A stretch of 64,000 nt of DNA, taken from contig JAKSXM010000002.1 of the NCBI GenBank assembly GCA_022575985.1, positions 19,021,001-19,085,000 on the forward strand. Direction: 5' to 3'. This document shows, piece after piece, positions 1-11,438 of this stretch. Origin of the DNA: Anagrus nilaparvatae (Eukaryota; Arthropoda; Insecta; Hymenoptera; Mymaridae). The first letter of the stretch is position 1. Each line of letters begins with the position of its first letter. The position numbers and the translations under genes are program-made. The notes beneath the pieces are model-generated. The model made no database searches. It worked only from the letters and a program-made list of their open reading frames with translations, and was not told the origin of the DNA.

Positions 1-2040
1 TAATAAATATTTTGTATTTGCAAATATAATAATAATATTATATTCAAAACTTAAAAAAACCTCACGTAAAAAATCAAGAGCACTCTTGCAGAATACCGCT
101 GTTAGCGCATTGCACTATGACTAATTACAAAACTCATAATTTCTCTCTTTTTTTATTTATTTTTTTTTTCTTTCCTTTATTTTTTTTTTTTCATCATCAT
201 CAATTACTCTAAGCTAACTGTTTCTTTTTATAATTCTTTTTACATATTTTTTTTTTGCTGATGCTCTTTTCACTTGCTGACTCCAATAATTTCTTCTGAA
301 GTCAATTTTTACTTTGCTTTGCTCTGTATAATCTTTATAAAAATACATAACGCATAGGCGAAACGTAATTTTATATTTTTTTAATTAACTATTAAAAAAA
401 TAAAAAAATGGGTACTTGTAACTAAAATAATATTAATTTTATTTTATATCTTTATGTAACATTATAAATAATGGTTAGAGTTTTAAATACAATTTTACAA
501 GCATGTTTTATTGCTCAGTTTTATTGTAATAAAATATTAAAATATATGAGGTCATTAGTTTTTCAAGAACTTGAGTATTTGCAAAAAAAAAAATTGTATT
601 ATATCTAGGCCAAATATTTTTTTAGGAAGTTTTGGCTTCTTGAAGGTATAAAAGCAGCTCTTTTTAGCTTTTTTTATGAAATTACGGTCCATTTATTATT
701 ATTTAACCAATTTATTTCTTATGTTCTCATTATTGTATCAATTATTACTAGAAAACTTTTACTGACGATTAAGAGCCAAATAATACCAAAAAATGAAAAA
801 TCTCAGTTCGTTAGTCGGATTTATTTTATTAGTTTAACTGTTATTGCAAATGTCATTAGATAAAAAGAAAATTTAAAAAAAGATTATTACACTCATTGGG
901 ACATTGAGACTTAAAAAATTTTAAAAAAATTTTTTTTTGCCTTTAACAGTAACTTAACAAAAAAATTCTTTCGCTATAAATAAAATTCCAGGTGTAGTAT
1001 ATAAACCTAATTCTCATTTTTGGTCCAATATGACTAATTTTGAAATTGAATTTTTGATAAAAAATAGATTGCATAGGTCTCAAAAATTTTCTTAGTCTTT
1101 GTGAAGTATTATAATTTCAATCCAGGGTTTCAATTTTAGATTAAAAAAAAATATATAAAAATAAGTTCACAAAAAAAAAATTATATTTGTTAATTTAATT
1201 ATAATTAATCATATTAATCCCTCTTTTATAAAGCTGACCTAAAAGTGATTTGAAAATCTGGGATTATGAAAAAAACCAAACTGACTGAATTTAGTAGGTA
1301 AATCAATTATATCATATTCCACTTTTTAAGATTCTAGATTGAAACATTGGTAAATAAAAATGGTAGCTATTTTTCATAATTAAAATATCCTCAAATGGTG
1401 AAGTAAAATCTGAGGTGAATTTTTTATTTAATTTTTTCTACACACTCTAAATAGAGCAAAAAAATAGTTTTCGAATAGGAGGTATGTGAAATTTCCTTCT
1501 GAAGTATATGCTTCAATCAGTTTTTTGGATAAACCTTGATAATTGTTAAAATAAGAGGAAATTTAAATAGGAATCTCTTAAAAAACGAAATTTGTTCCCT
1601 TCTTTTACCTTTTTCCTTTTTGACCTACTTTTTAACTTAAATGATATTTATAACAGCTGCAAAAACGGCAAAACATTAAAATAATATTCGCTGTTGCGTC
1701 TTTAAGATTTTTATTATACTTTATTTTATGGGTATTTGTGAATTTAATCTTTCAAAATCTATTTTTTGGCGAAAACACCAGAAAGCACCATTTGAAAATC
1801 AGTCATATAATTCTTATACATCAGGGTAACATTATTATATACACACTATTAAAGACGCTCTATCAACCGCTAGTAGTTTTTTAAGCATTATTTTAAATGA
1901 GATATTTCAAGCATAAAATTATTTATAATAATTTTTTAATGAAAAACTCAATGCTTTTTGACAAAATTGTACTTAAAAAAAAAATTTTGATTCTTAGTTG
2001 TTAAAAAAAATACGACAAGTCCAATTTTTTTTAATTTTTG
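1..2040. other. Non-coding AT-rich stretch, no gene seen
   Basis: No open frame here resembles a protein, and there is no RNA gene I can support. The stretch is made of A/T homopolymer runs. One part, about 1018-1110, shares phrases with segments near 24250 and 48100 (the motif ATGACnAATTTTGAAATTG followed about 40 bases later by CTCAAAAAT), so it is probably a worn copy of a dispersed repeat. Confidence 0.5.
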
Positions 2041-2182
2041 CTGCGTGGCCATAAGGAAATCAAAATTTCTCACCACTACTGCAGAAAAATCGTATACGAT
2101 CCTTGGCCATAAAAAAAGAATGCCTCAAATAGCAATTTTTTACGTGCGATTTGAACCTTCCTTTATTTTTCTGGACATACCC
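2041..2182 (+). repeat. Dispersed repeat copy A (partner at 4130-4271)
   Basis: This block reads almost the same as 4130-4271. Both contain GCAGAAAAATCGTA, then GGCCATAAAAAAAGAATGCC, then TACGTGCGATTTG, then TTTATTTTTCTGG. By eye they match at roughly three positions in four. The open frame across it (starting 2045) has no similarity I recognise and is probably chance coding in a repeat. The pair flanks a cluster of MITEs, so it may be an older element interrupted by later insertions. Confidence 0.6.
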
Positions 2183-2230
2183 GTATCGAAATATCCTGTG
2201 CAAGCGTTGTGCACAATGTTGTGCACAAAA

Positions 2231-3063
2231 TACACTGTAAAAATTTTTTGTGATTTTAAAAAAATTTACATAGTATAAGTTTTGTAAAATTACATAGCGC
2301 TTGTAAAATCACAAATGTTATTGAAAAATACAATTTTTTTGTGATTTCCTATAGATTTTGTGAATTTACAAAATTTTTTGTGATTTTAAAAAAATTTGTT
2401 TTGTAAAAATACAAAGCGCTTGCAAAATCACAAATGTTATTGAAAAATAAAATTTCTTTGTGATTCCCTAAAAGATTTTGTAAACTTACAAGCCTGATAC
2501 TCAAATTAAAAAAGAGATGAGAAATAAAATTTCCGCTCTTAGTTCTTTCAAAATCAAAATTTTAAAGTTAATAAAAAAAATTTATGCCCAGTATGGTTGA
2601 TATATAATTTTACTATGAAAAATGGGCTATCAATGCAATAGAACTCTTAAGTATAATACGAACCTGGACCAAAAATAAAAAATGGCTCAAATTCACGTAA
2701 ATTAACTACCGAGGCGAAATCGCATTCATTTTTCGTGATAAATGAATTTTAATTAGCAAGAGGTAATTATTTTATTTTTTTAATTTTTAAATAATAATTA
2801 GATTGTTTTTAGTTCATAAAAATCAAATGCTTAAAAATAATATTAAAATTTACGAAAAAAAACATGATAAATCAAAAGAAGTATCAAACCCATAATTTAA
2901 AAATATATATTGCCAATTCTTCTTTAGCATGGTGGTAAGTCGTGAAGCTGATAAGCAGCGGTCTCGGGTTCGCATACCGGTCGTGGCAAATAAAAAATAT
3001 TAAAAAAATTAATAAAATAAAATTTAATCATAATATATACCTACAGTATGTTTACTCAAAATC

Positions 3064-3106
<43 letters not shown>

Positions 3107-3335
3107 GTGATTAAAAATTATAGAAATTCAAAAAAAATTTTTTTAATATATTTTTAAAATGTAATTTTACAAAAATTTTGTATATTAAAATCACACAATT
3201 ACTTTTGTGAAAATACAAAATTATGTTTGTGATTTTACAAATCTGTTGTTTTGTAACTTTTACAAAACTTTTGCTCATGAAATTTATTTCCATTACATTT
3301 TTTGTGATTTCACAATAAAAAATTTTTACAGTGTA
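2231..3335. mobile_element. MITE-like element with 19-bp TIRs and TA ends
   Basis: The left end starts TACACTGTAAAAATTTTTT. The right end is the reverse complement of the same 19 bases. The flanking TA dinucleotides fit a Tc1/mariner-type TA duplication, although the superfamily is an inference from the ends alone. Subterminal DNA repeats the phrase TTTTGTGATTTTA several times on both sides. There is no transposase frame inside, so the element is non-autonomous. It contains a tRNA-like block (2911-2988) and an A-run plus (TA)n at about 3070-3106. The element at 55725-56910 has related ends (CACTGTAAAAAG), so the two may share a mobilising transposase. Confidence 0.6.
2911..2988 (+). repeat. 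tRNA-like block, possible SINE head or tRNA pseudogene
   Basis: This 78-base block has an A-box-like TTAGCATGGTGGT at 2924 and a B-box-like GGTTCGCATACC at 2967. The outer TGCCA and TGGCA can pair as a 5-bp acceptor stem. The T-arm can form with one or two mismatches. I cannot assign an anticodon with confidence. It is followed by an A-rich tail, which is what a tRNA-derived SINE would show. It is more likely a pol III-derived repeat than a working tRNA gene. Confidence 0.35.
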
Positions 3336-3349
3336 GAAAGAAACTTAAT

Positions 3350-4038
3350 TCTAATAAATATGGACGGGAAACAGAAATATAGTCCTCCAGGAGTCCAAGT
3401 AATCCTCAGGAAGGTATTATTAATTAAAAATATAATATATCATATATCATTTACCGAAAAAAGGGTATAAAAGTTATCCAATATGGCGTATCCAGAAAAA
3501 ACACCCGAAAATCAATTTTCTGCATTAGGTTTGGGTTTTCAAGATCAATGAAAACGAATTTGAGATGTAAATTTTTATATTTTGACCTTGCAAATATTTT
3601 TCGGTTTTCCAAAACCCAAATCTAATGCAGAAAATTGATTTTCAGGTGTTTTTGAAGTTTTTCGATCCGCCATATTGGAAGACCGAAAAGTATTTGCAAG
3701 GTCAAACTATGAAAAATTGCATCTCAAATTCGTTTTAATTTTTCTTGAAAACCCAAATCAAATACAGAAAATTGATTTTCGGGTGTTTTTGAAATTTTCG
3801 GGTCCGCCATAATGGAAAACAAAAATATATTTTCAGTGTCAAATTATGAAAATTTACATTTCAAATTCGTTTTCAATGATCCTGAAAACCCAAATCTAAT
3901 GCGGAAAATTGATTTTCGGGTGTTTTTAGAGTTTTCGGATATTTAATAATACCTTTGGATTATCTATTATCCTAATAATACCTGTGAATTATCTGGACTC
4001 CTGGAGGACTATATTTCGGTTTGCCATCCATATCTATT
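3350..4038. mobile_element. Foldback element with ~65-bp inverted arms
   Basis: The left arm (3350-3425) and right arm (3945-4038) are reverse complements over about 65 bases. The shared core is AATATAGTCCTCCAGGAGTC, flanked on both sides by TATGG and GGTATTATTA. The interior is itself made of alternating direct and inverted copies of a unit containing GAAAATTGATTTTC and CCGCCATA. There is no coding frame. The whole sequence can fold on itself, as in foldback or palindromic MITE families. It begins 14 bases after the neighbouring TA-flanked element ends. Confidence 0.65.
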
Positions 4039-4129
4039 AAAAATAAGTTTTTTTCTATTTTGTGCACAAAATTTCGCGATACTGGACAAAAAATTTGCTT
4101 TTCTGGTCAGCGGCCAAAAAGCACGTATT

Positions 4130-4271
4130 TCCCGGCTGCTGCGCGTCCGGCAAAGACGAGTTTTCTCGCCACTGATGCAGAAAAATCGTACACGACCCTG
4201 GGCCATAAAAAAAGAATGCCCCAAATCGCAATTTACGTGCGATTTGGGCCATTCTTTATTTTTCTGGCCAT
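4130..4271 (+). repeat. Dispersed repeat copy B with internal inverted repeat
   Basis: This is the partner of 2041-2182. Within it, GGCCATAAAAAAAGAATGCC and the following CCAAATCGCAA are mirrored by GCGATTTGGGCCATTCTT, so the right half can form a hairpin around TTTACGTG. It is GC-richer than its surroundings. Overlapping open frames on both strands come from the palindrome and are not a gene. Confidence 0.55.
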
Positions 4272-5084
4272 GGATTGTAATATACTAATTTGCTATAATG
4301 CATATCTTCTTGTTGTGCGCATAATTATAGTAAATATCTAATATTTGAAAAAGTTTTTTAATGTTTTAATTAAGTATTTAAATTATAAATAATGCATCAA
4401 AGAAAAAAAATGAATAAATAAAACGATATCAGAGAGCTTGCGTTATAGAAGTAAGTATCTTTTACCTTTTACTTGTACGGCTTGCATGTATGTTGGGTTG
4501 CATTTTGATAAAACCAATGTCATAACCGAGTAATTTTCAATGTTAAAAATATAGGTACCTTCATCTTTGAGTAACTTTTGGCATACGCGGGGCAAGATAT
4601 TATCCTCATTATAATAATAATAGCCCTTATAATAATAACAACAATGTCAATTGAAGAGATTACGATTACACACATAGACAAATCCTTAAATTAAAGTCCA
4701 AAGCGTATCAGATCTGAACTGTATACAAAAAAAAAATTTATTTCACTTTATAAACAATTCGTTTTTTATAATAAAAAACAGTATATTTAATAAATATTTT
4801 TCTACACTGTACCTATAAATACTATTATACCTGGTGCTAATAATAAGTAAAAAGGGATAGTGTTATAATCATAGTGTTTATAAAAATTTTTTGCAATGCC
4901 GAAAATTTGCATAATGTAAATTTTATGTAATATTTATAGATTTTAAAAATGAGTGTTTGAGAAAAATAAATTTTTATTTTAATTGAAGATTTTATGCATA
5001 AATTAGTAAATTCAAATTATTAGGTTATGCCGGTGATTTTTTAAATTATTGTAAATCTGAATTTCGTTAATATTTTTTGAAATC

Positions 5085-6282
5085 ATGAAAGTCTCTTTAT
5101 TTTTTGGCTTTGTATGTTTTTTTTGTATCGTTGAATTTTCATCAAAAAGTAAAGCAGCTTCAGCTCATATTCATAGTAAAAATAGAGGAAGCAAAGAAAG
5201 ATTAGAAGATGGAGCATACAGCCCTAGAGATAATAGTCATTATGTAGATGGAGAGCATCACCAGGAATTTGATCATGAAGCTATTCTTGGTAAATATTTT
5301 AATTTTGAAATTATTAATTTTACCTTGATTAATACTAAAAAATTGTATTTTATAATCTAGGAAGCACCAAAGATGTTGAAGAATATGAAAAACTTCCAAT
5401 TGAAGAATCTAAACGCAGATTAGCGATATTATTAGAAAAAATGGATTTAGATGGAGATAGATTCATAGAAAGAAATGAATTAAAAGCCTGGATATTAAGA
5501 TCATTCAAGTAAATTTTAATCGATTTATTATTTTTAATTTGTTCAGAATGATAATTTATTCTAATTTCTTAATTTAGAATGCTGTCAGATGAAGAATCTA
5601 AGGATCAATTTGAAGATGCAGATGCTAACGAAGATGGTAAAGTTAGTTGGAACGAAATATTGCAAGATACTTATGGTTCCGATCCAGAAGATTTAGCGCT
5701 TGAAGAAAAATTAATAATAAATGATAAAAAAACATTTTTGGCTGCTGATTTTAATCAAGATGGTTATTTGGACGAAGAAGAATTTAAAGCATATAGTCAT
5801 CCAGAAGAATCACCAAGAATGCTAGATGTTGTTGTCAGGCAAACTTTTGAAGATTATGATAAAAATTTAGATTCTTATATTAGTTTCCAAGAATATATAG
5901 CTGATAGAGCAGAAGGACAGGATAAAGAATGGGTTATAGTAGAAAAAGAAAGATTTGATAATGTTTATGATAAAAATGGGGATGGTAAATTAGATGCTAG
6001 TGAAGTACCTGCTTGGATTATACCTAGCAATGAGTAAATACTTTTATAATTTATAAAATAAAATATCATTGTACTGTAAATTAGAAAATTTATATATTTT
6101 TTTTTTTTAGTGAAATTGCAGCAGATGAAGCAGATCATTTGTTTGCTGCATCAGATGATGACCATGATGACAGGCTATCATTTGATGAAATTTTAGAACA
6201 TCATGATATATTTGTTGGCAGTGAAGCTACTGATTATGGTGAACATTTGCAAGATATTGAACGTTTTAAAGACGAATTATAA
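5085..6282 (+). CDS. Rcn2: Reticulocalbin-2-like ER calcium-binding EF-hand protein
   Basis: CREC-family luminal protein that binds calcium in the secretory pathway. Four exons (5085-5289, 5361-5508, 5578-6033, 6111-6282) join in frame to give 326 residues, close to vertebrate RCN2 (about 317). Residues 1-25 form a signal peptide (basic start, then a run of F, V, C, I). Six EF-hand loops are visible: D97-E108, D133-E144, D175-E186, D212-E223, D249-E260 and D285-E296, each with the expected acidic residues at loop positions 1 and 12. The end is KDEL, a canonical ER retrieval signal. The C-terminal phrases EWVIVEKERF, DKNGDGKLD and SEATDYG are what I remember of RCN2/ERC-55, so I favour it over calumenin or Cab45. 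The start is the only Met before the signal peptide. The three introns are 69-77 bp. An AATAAA at 6504 may be the poly(A) signal. Confidence 0.9.
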
Positions 6283-6969
6283 AAAAATTTATTTATATTA
6301 TTTTAAATTTTATTTACAACGTTGTATAACTTAATATTTAGTTCATTTATTTTTAATTATACAATTTAATATATATGATGAATTTATTTCGAAATAGAAT
6401 CTCAATTCTTATATTTTATAAAATGACTGATATTATTAAGAAACGTGCCATTGTGTATCTGAAAAATGTAAAAAGTTAATTTATTTTTTTTTTAACATCA
6501 ACTAATAAAATTTGTTAATTATTTGTAAATAGTTATAAAAATCTTTGATAATAAATTATCAACTTTTTTTTTTCGTAAATGTTTGTATTATTCTCTTTTT
6601 TATTTGTAAAAAACTTGCCAAATTATAGAAAAGAAATTATTTTAAATAAATCGTATTTAATTAATATGAACTGGCGTATTGATTTTTTAAAAATAATTTT
6701 ATATTTACTGTTACAAAAGTTTTTTTTAGTACATACATATTATAAGAGCACTTGAAAACTTTTTAAATTTCGCGCTTTTTTTTTATAAAATCGATTATTC
6801 GAGATTCTTATACGTTTCGAAGTAAAATTCATTGTATTTTGTTTTTATCTGTTGAAAAACAAAAAAATATATATAAAAAACAATAAAATAGCAAAGCTTA
6901 AACTTTAACAATTATTTAATTAATTTATTTTAATGAATTATTTATAAAATAAAATATTAAGTGTTTAAA

Positions 6970-8241
6970 ATGACTACAAAATCATCTGTTGATTTACGAG
7001 GAGAATTATCTGAACTGGTGAAAAGGAAAGCTGAAATAGCTGTAAGCATCTTAAATCTAATTTTTTTTTTTATTTATGAAAAATAAATTGCTTTTTAACG
7101 CATTTCGATGTTTAATTCAAGAAAATATAACAATTTATTTTTATTGCATAAATTAAATATTCAGATATATTTAAATATTGATCATAAAATAGCACATAAC
7201 CTTATTAATATATTACAAACTCCAAAAAATTTTTTATTTACAGGAAACATTAGCTAATCTTGAAAGACAAATTTATGCATTCGAAGGTAGTTATTTAGAA
7301 GACACTCAATTATATGGAAATATAATAAGGGGATGGGATCGTTATTTAGCTAGTAATAAAAACACAAACAGTAAAGCCGACAAAAGAAATAGAAAATTTA
7401 AAGAAGCTGAAAGATTATTTTCAAAATCGTCAATTACTTCAATGGCTGTAAGTAACATAATAATTTATTAATTTTTAATAAAATAGATATAAAAGATTTT
7501 AATAACTAATACTTTTTATAGGCGGTTAGCGGTTTAGTTGAAAATTCACAGGATAAAAGTAAGGATATAAATGGATATTGATTTAGTTAAAAAATTGTTA
7601 CTTTAGATGAATTTTCTTTTGTACTTTAAATTATTTCATGCTTGTGTAATATGTAATATATCTCTATAGATTGTAATTAATTGTTATTATTATCGATAAA
7701 TTAAATTTTTATACATAAATAATTTGCTTATTGTATGCTTTTCTCCTTTTTTTATTAATTTTCGTAGATACTTTTCAGCATTTACAAAAATGGTGTTATA
7801 TAGTAGTTGAAATAGTTGCACGATGTAATTTTCTATTGTTAGTTTGCTTTAAATAATTTTGTGAGTTATATATATTAAGAAAAAATCTTGTCTATAGTGG
7901 ATAGATACAGTGAAACAGAATCTCAAGTTGGAAATAGCGGAAGCGAAGATAATTGCAATTTTAATAATTCAAATATTATATCATCAAGTAATAATAAAGA
8001 AACTAGCGGTAAAAATAATACATCGAATCAATCATCTTTTGCACAAAATAATGGTTCAATTAGTAATACAGACAGTAATATTTCATTTTCTGGACAAACT
8101 AATGGCCCTGTTGCTAATGGAAATTTAGATAATTTAACTTCGACAGTTAAAGATAGCCATAATAGTAGTAAAGATGTTAATAAAAGTCGTCTATCTAATA
8201 GCATTAAGAAAAACAGTAATAAGAGATCTAGAAATAGATAA
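6970..8241 (+). CDS. Meaf6: MEAF6/Eaf6, histone acetyltransferase complex subunit
   Basis: Small shared subunit of the NuA4/TIP60, HBO1 and MOZ/MORF acetyltransferase complexes, acting in the nucleus. Four exons (6970-7041, 7244-7447, 7522-7558, 7898-8241) give 218 residues. Residues 10-90 form the conserved Eaf6 core: [11 protein letters not shown] is followed by [19 protein letters not shown], then [10 protein letters not shown] and [12 protein letters not shown]. This is a helical coiled-coil region nearly identical to my memory of human MEAF6. The C-terminal exon is low-complexity (rich in N, S, K) and ends in a basic tail ([11 protein letters not shown]). Exon 4 begins TG, so the split codon with the last base of exon 3 is ATG. 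If the third donor (AGTAAGG at 7558) is not used, reading continues to a TGA at 7579-7581, giving a short alternative end. The gene lies about 690 bp downstream of the Rcn2 stop on the same strand and has its own ATG. Confidence 0.9.
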
Positions 8242-8890
8242 CTTTTTATTTTAATAATTTTATTCTGAAAACAACTAAGGCTTATGTTAGCCAATATTAT
8301 TTTTTATTATATTTTAAATGTCATAAAAGTTCTATCGAAGAATATCTAATTCTTTGGTACTATACATTAGATGGAACGCATTTAAAATTCTTTACTTCTA
8401 CTTTTTTTTATATTTCCTTTTTTTTTCTATATATTTATTACTTGTAAAAAAAACCTGATGCATAATTTTATTTATAAGATTTTTAATAAGAGATTTCATC
8501 TAAAAAAAAATTTTTTTATCATTTAAATTAAGAAACATTTTTAATCTTGAAATTATTAGAAGTTTAAATTGTAAGTAAAAGAAAGCAACAAAAAATTTTT
8601 TGCTTCATGATAAAAAATTATGGTGCTTAAAAGTGTAAAAAAGATCTCTAAAATATATGAAAAAACCAAAATAATTAAATTTATTTGAATAATTTTTATA
8701 AACTTTTTTCAGGTTTTAATCATTTTTTTAAAAAGCATTGCTATTTATAGCATTTTGCCAAAAATTTTGTAAATATATTTATTAACAATTCTTTTCTTGT
8801 CTTATTAATTTAATAAAAGTTTAAAAATCATTAAATGTCAAAAAATTTGTAAATGAAAAAAATAAAAATCATCTAAAATTAAATGTTTAC
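8242..8890. other. 3' flank of Meaf6, no gene seen
   Basis: AT-rich sequence after the Meaf6 stop, probably including its 3' UTR. No frame or RNA is recognisable. It forms part of the convergent spacer with the minus-strand mRpS15. Confidence 0.5.
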
Positions 8891-8894
8891 TTTT

Positions 8895-9068
8895 AAGCCC
8901 TTTCTACATCAAATTAAAATTCAACATTAAATCTAGTCTATCTTTAAAAGTAATAGGTATAGAGTAGTTAGGGATTTTTGATAATTAATTGCGAAAAGCT
9001 CAAGTACACTAAAAATTATAGATAGACTAGATTTAATAAGAGCTTTTAATCTGATGTAGAAAAGGCTT
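8895..9068. mobile_element. Short palindromic MITE in the convergent spacer
   Basis: The left arm (8895-8946) and right arm (9016-9068) are inverted copies. Both carry TTCTACATCA (right arm as TGATGTAGAA) and AAATCTAGTCTATCT (right arm as AGATAGACTAGATTT). The arms match over about 50 bases with few changes and leave a 70-base middle. There is no coding potential. Target duplication is not clear (at most a short TA or TTA). It lies between the 3' ends of two genes, so it may be transcribed as part of a 3' UTR. Confidence 0.65.
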
Positions 9069-9257
9069 TACATTCTTAATGATAAATAAAAGGAAATGGT
9101 AAAATATTATTAAATATATAATAAACATAAATGAGAGAAGTGCTAAAAATGTTATATTTTTCCATCCGTATATGTACAAAACTAATCAATCATTTGTATT
9201 CAGTGGTAAATTCTTTTACTAATAACAACTTAAATAGAAATAATTTATCAAAAACTT

Positions 9258-10256
9258 TTAATTTATTTCTGCAGCTTTTTGTTTAGCTAAAACAACTTCT
9301 TCTTCGCTCACAGTAGGTATTACCCCGCAAGCAATTTCTTCATTTCTAATAAATTCAAGTTTTTCTGCTTTCTCTTTAAAGAAAATTTTTTGTTGAGCAT
9401 CTAACTCAGCTTTATAATCGTCTAGTTTCTTTTTAACTACATTATCACACCATTTACCTAATAAATGCCTCATACCAATTTTTCTTGTTAGACGAACAAA
9501 TTGTCTATAAATTTTATTTAATTTAGTAGTTGAATTTTAATTAAAAAATTAAAATATACTTACTCTGGAAATGGTTTGTACACAAGATTAAGTTTCTCCA
9601 GTAAATATTCGTATCTCTTGTAATCCCATTTTCTTACTATTCTTAAGAATTTATTTCTTCTATCAATTGTTTCTTTCAAACGTCGTCTAAACACACCGCA
9701 GTGAGGATGTTTCTTTTGAAATTCTTGTTGATTTAAAATGCTTGCACTCAATTTAGCAACTATAATAAAATTATCGTTTTTACTTGACTCGAAAGAAAAT
9801 AATCATTGATTTTAGAAATTTTTACCTACTTTTGCAATCCATTGACATATTATCATTAACATGTTTCTGAACCATTTGTTTAACTTTCATTTTACGCTTT
9901 AAAGTCATTTCTTTTCGAGGATTAAATCTTAGAGTGTATAATTTTCTAACTAATTCTGGGGCACTGTAAGACATAAGGATTTGAATCAGTAAATAAATAC
10001 AAAAATTTTTAATTTATAAAAATTCTTACTTTTCAAGTTCTTTACACTTTTCAAAACGTGTTATGAGTTCATTTGGTGAAATATCCAAATTCATTCCATT
10101 ATCACCACTATTTTTTGGATGAATGCATGGTAATTTCTTTGGTGGAAACCATCTTATTGGTATTGGTTTTTGTATGGCATAACCTCTAGATATATTTAAT
10201 GAAATATTTTCAAATTTATTACAAATCAATTTTATTGGATTACGCAATAAATTCAT
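9258..10256 (-). CDS. mRpS15: Mitochondrial ribosomal protein S15 (uS15m)
   Basis: Component of the small mitochondrial ribosomal subunit that binds 12S rRNA, encoded in the nucleus and imported. Four minus-strand exons (10256-10030, 9963-9830, 9759-9564, 9504-9258) join in frame to 267 residues, close to human MRPS15 (257). Residues 1-30 are basic, hydroxylated and free of acidic runs until position 15, as in a matrix-targeting peptide. The S15 core covers about residues 110-200: MSMDCKIAKLSAS, then HPHCGVFRRRLKETIDRR, then LRIVRKWDYKRYEYLLEKL. A charged helical tail follows (DDYKAELDAQQKIFF). Joins were chosen by frame; for example the exon 2 donor is A|GTAGGT, which gives IAKL, rather than the AG|GTAAAA four bases further on, which breaks the frame. 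The insect orthologue in Drosophila is called bonsai. No frameshift is seen. Confidence 0.88.
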
Positions 10257-11380
10257 TTTTTAATAGTTGATTTCCGTTTAAGAATTTTTAAATAAAACTA
10301 TTAGCAAGTCAGAATATGTAAAAAATAAAATAATTTTTTGACATTCTGATTAGACTTCCGAAAAAAATGCTCTTACTGTTTTTGAAAATAAACAGCTGAT
10401 TTACTTTTGACTCCGAATTATAACTTATCGATGGTTGATAATGTTGATTTTTTAACCACGATTTTTTGAAAATGATAAAAAAAAAGAAAAATATTTGTCT
10501 TTTTTTGAAAAATGTCAGCTACAGAATGTTATTAATTTTTTATTTTTATTTAATAATTTATTTTATTTATTGAAGATTGGTTCCTCAGAGAGAAATATTA
10601 TTGATATATACTAATATATAATATATACAGCTGTGATATGCAAAATTTTAAATTTTTTGCATAAAGCAAACAGATTTAAGAATCCTAAAAAACCGAATTT
10701 AAAAAAATGTATGTGTACATTATAAGTAACTGCAGAAATCTAAAAACTAATTTTTTTTTTTTAGATAACTAAATTTTTTGCCCTCAAAAAATGAAGAAGC
10801 ACAATTGGTTTTTTTGGTGGCTGCGATGATTACGCGTTTCAGGGCCTTTACGACAGTCGACACTTCACCCTTATTCAAATGTTCAAAAGCATGAAATACA
10901 TAAAAAATACCCCTTTTTGGAGTCGTTTTTGCTAATTGAGGAGTAAAGTGCCAATTTTTAGTAGAGTAGGCGATCCCAATGATTCTAATCTTGGATATCT
11001 ACCCGAAATTCTTCATCAGCAATGTAAAATCTGGTGATAGTGGTGATGACTAAAAACTTGACCCCCCCCCCCTTTCCATATATATGTTAATTTTAATTTA
11101 TTAAAAGATATTTGTTATTTAGAATATCTTAACTAAAATTTTCAGTTACTTATAAAACTCAATTAAACTAGAATTAAACCAAAGCCACAGACTCTGAAAT
11201 GACCAGAAACCTTATTTTTGAAGGGAAATTTAAATTATAGCTCAAAAAATTAAAATTTTGGGTTCAAAATTAAATGTTAAATAAAATACGAATATAAATT
11301 TAAAAAATATTTCTTTTTATTTACATAAAAAAATATTATCATAAACAACAAAATGTAAAAAAACAATTTTAATTAAATAT
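10257..11380. other. Spacer between midasin and mRpS15
   Basis: This holds the mRpS15 promoter side (10257-10500) and the midasin 3' flank. A GC-richer patch at 10780-11075 stands out. On the minus strand it has a 57-codon open stretch around 10785-10960 (including WHFTPQLAKTTPKRG and GEVSTVVKALKR) interrupted by stops further upstream, and it ends in a 13-C tract at 11061. I do not recognise the protein. It may be a decayed mobile or domesticated fragment. Confidence 0.4.
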
Positions 11381-11385
11381 ATCGA

Positions 11386-11405
11386 TAGATTTATTTATTT
11401 TATTA
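11386..11405 (-). terminator. Probable midasin poly(A) signals
   Basis: On the minus strand the sequence here reads as overlapping AATAAA hexamers (the plus strand shows TTTATTTATTTTATT). They lie about 35-50 bases after the midasin stop codon at 11439-11441, a usual distance for cleavage and polyadenylation, although AT-rich DNA yields AATAAA often by chance. Confidence 0.4.
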
Positions 11406-11438
11406 AATATATATTAGATCTAATAATTATTTATTGTC

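Noticed and set aside
2911..2988. Functional tRNA gene
   Set aside because: Only 5 acceptor pairs, an imperfect T-arm and no confident anticodon; kept as tRNA-like repeat only.
5541..5577. Alternative acceptor for the third Rcn2 exon at 5546
   Set aside because: The frame after it meets a TAG at 5575-5577; the acceptor at 5577 keeps the EF-hand protein open.
9258..9473. Separate small genes in the 9258-10256 region
   Set aside because: The three open pieces plus the 9830-9963 segment join by good splice sites into one mRpS15; they are exons, not genes.
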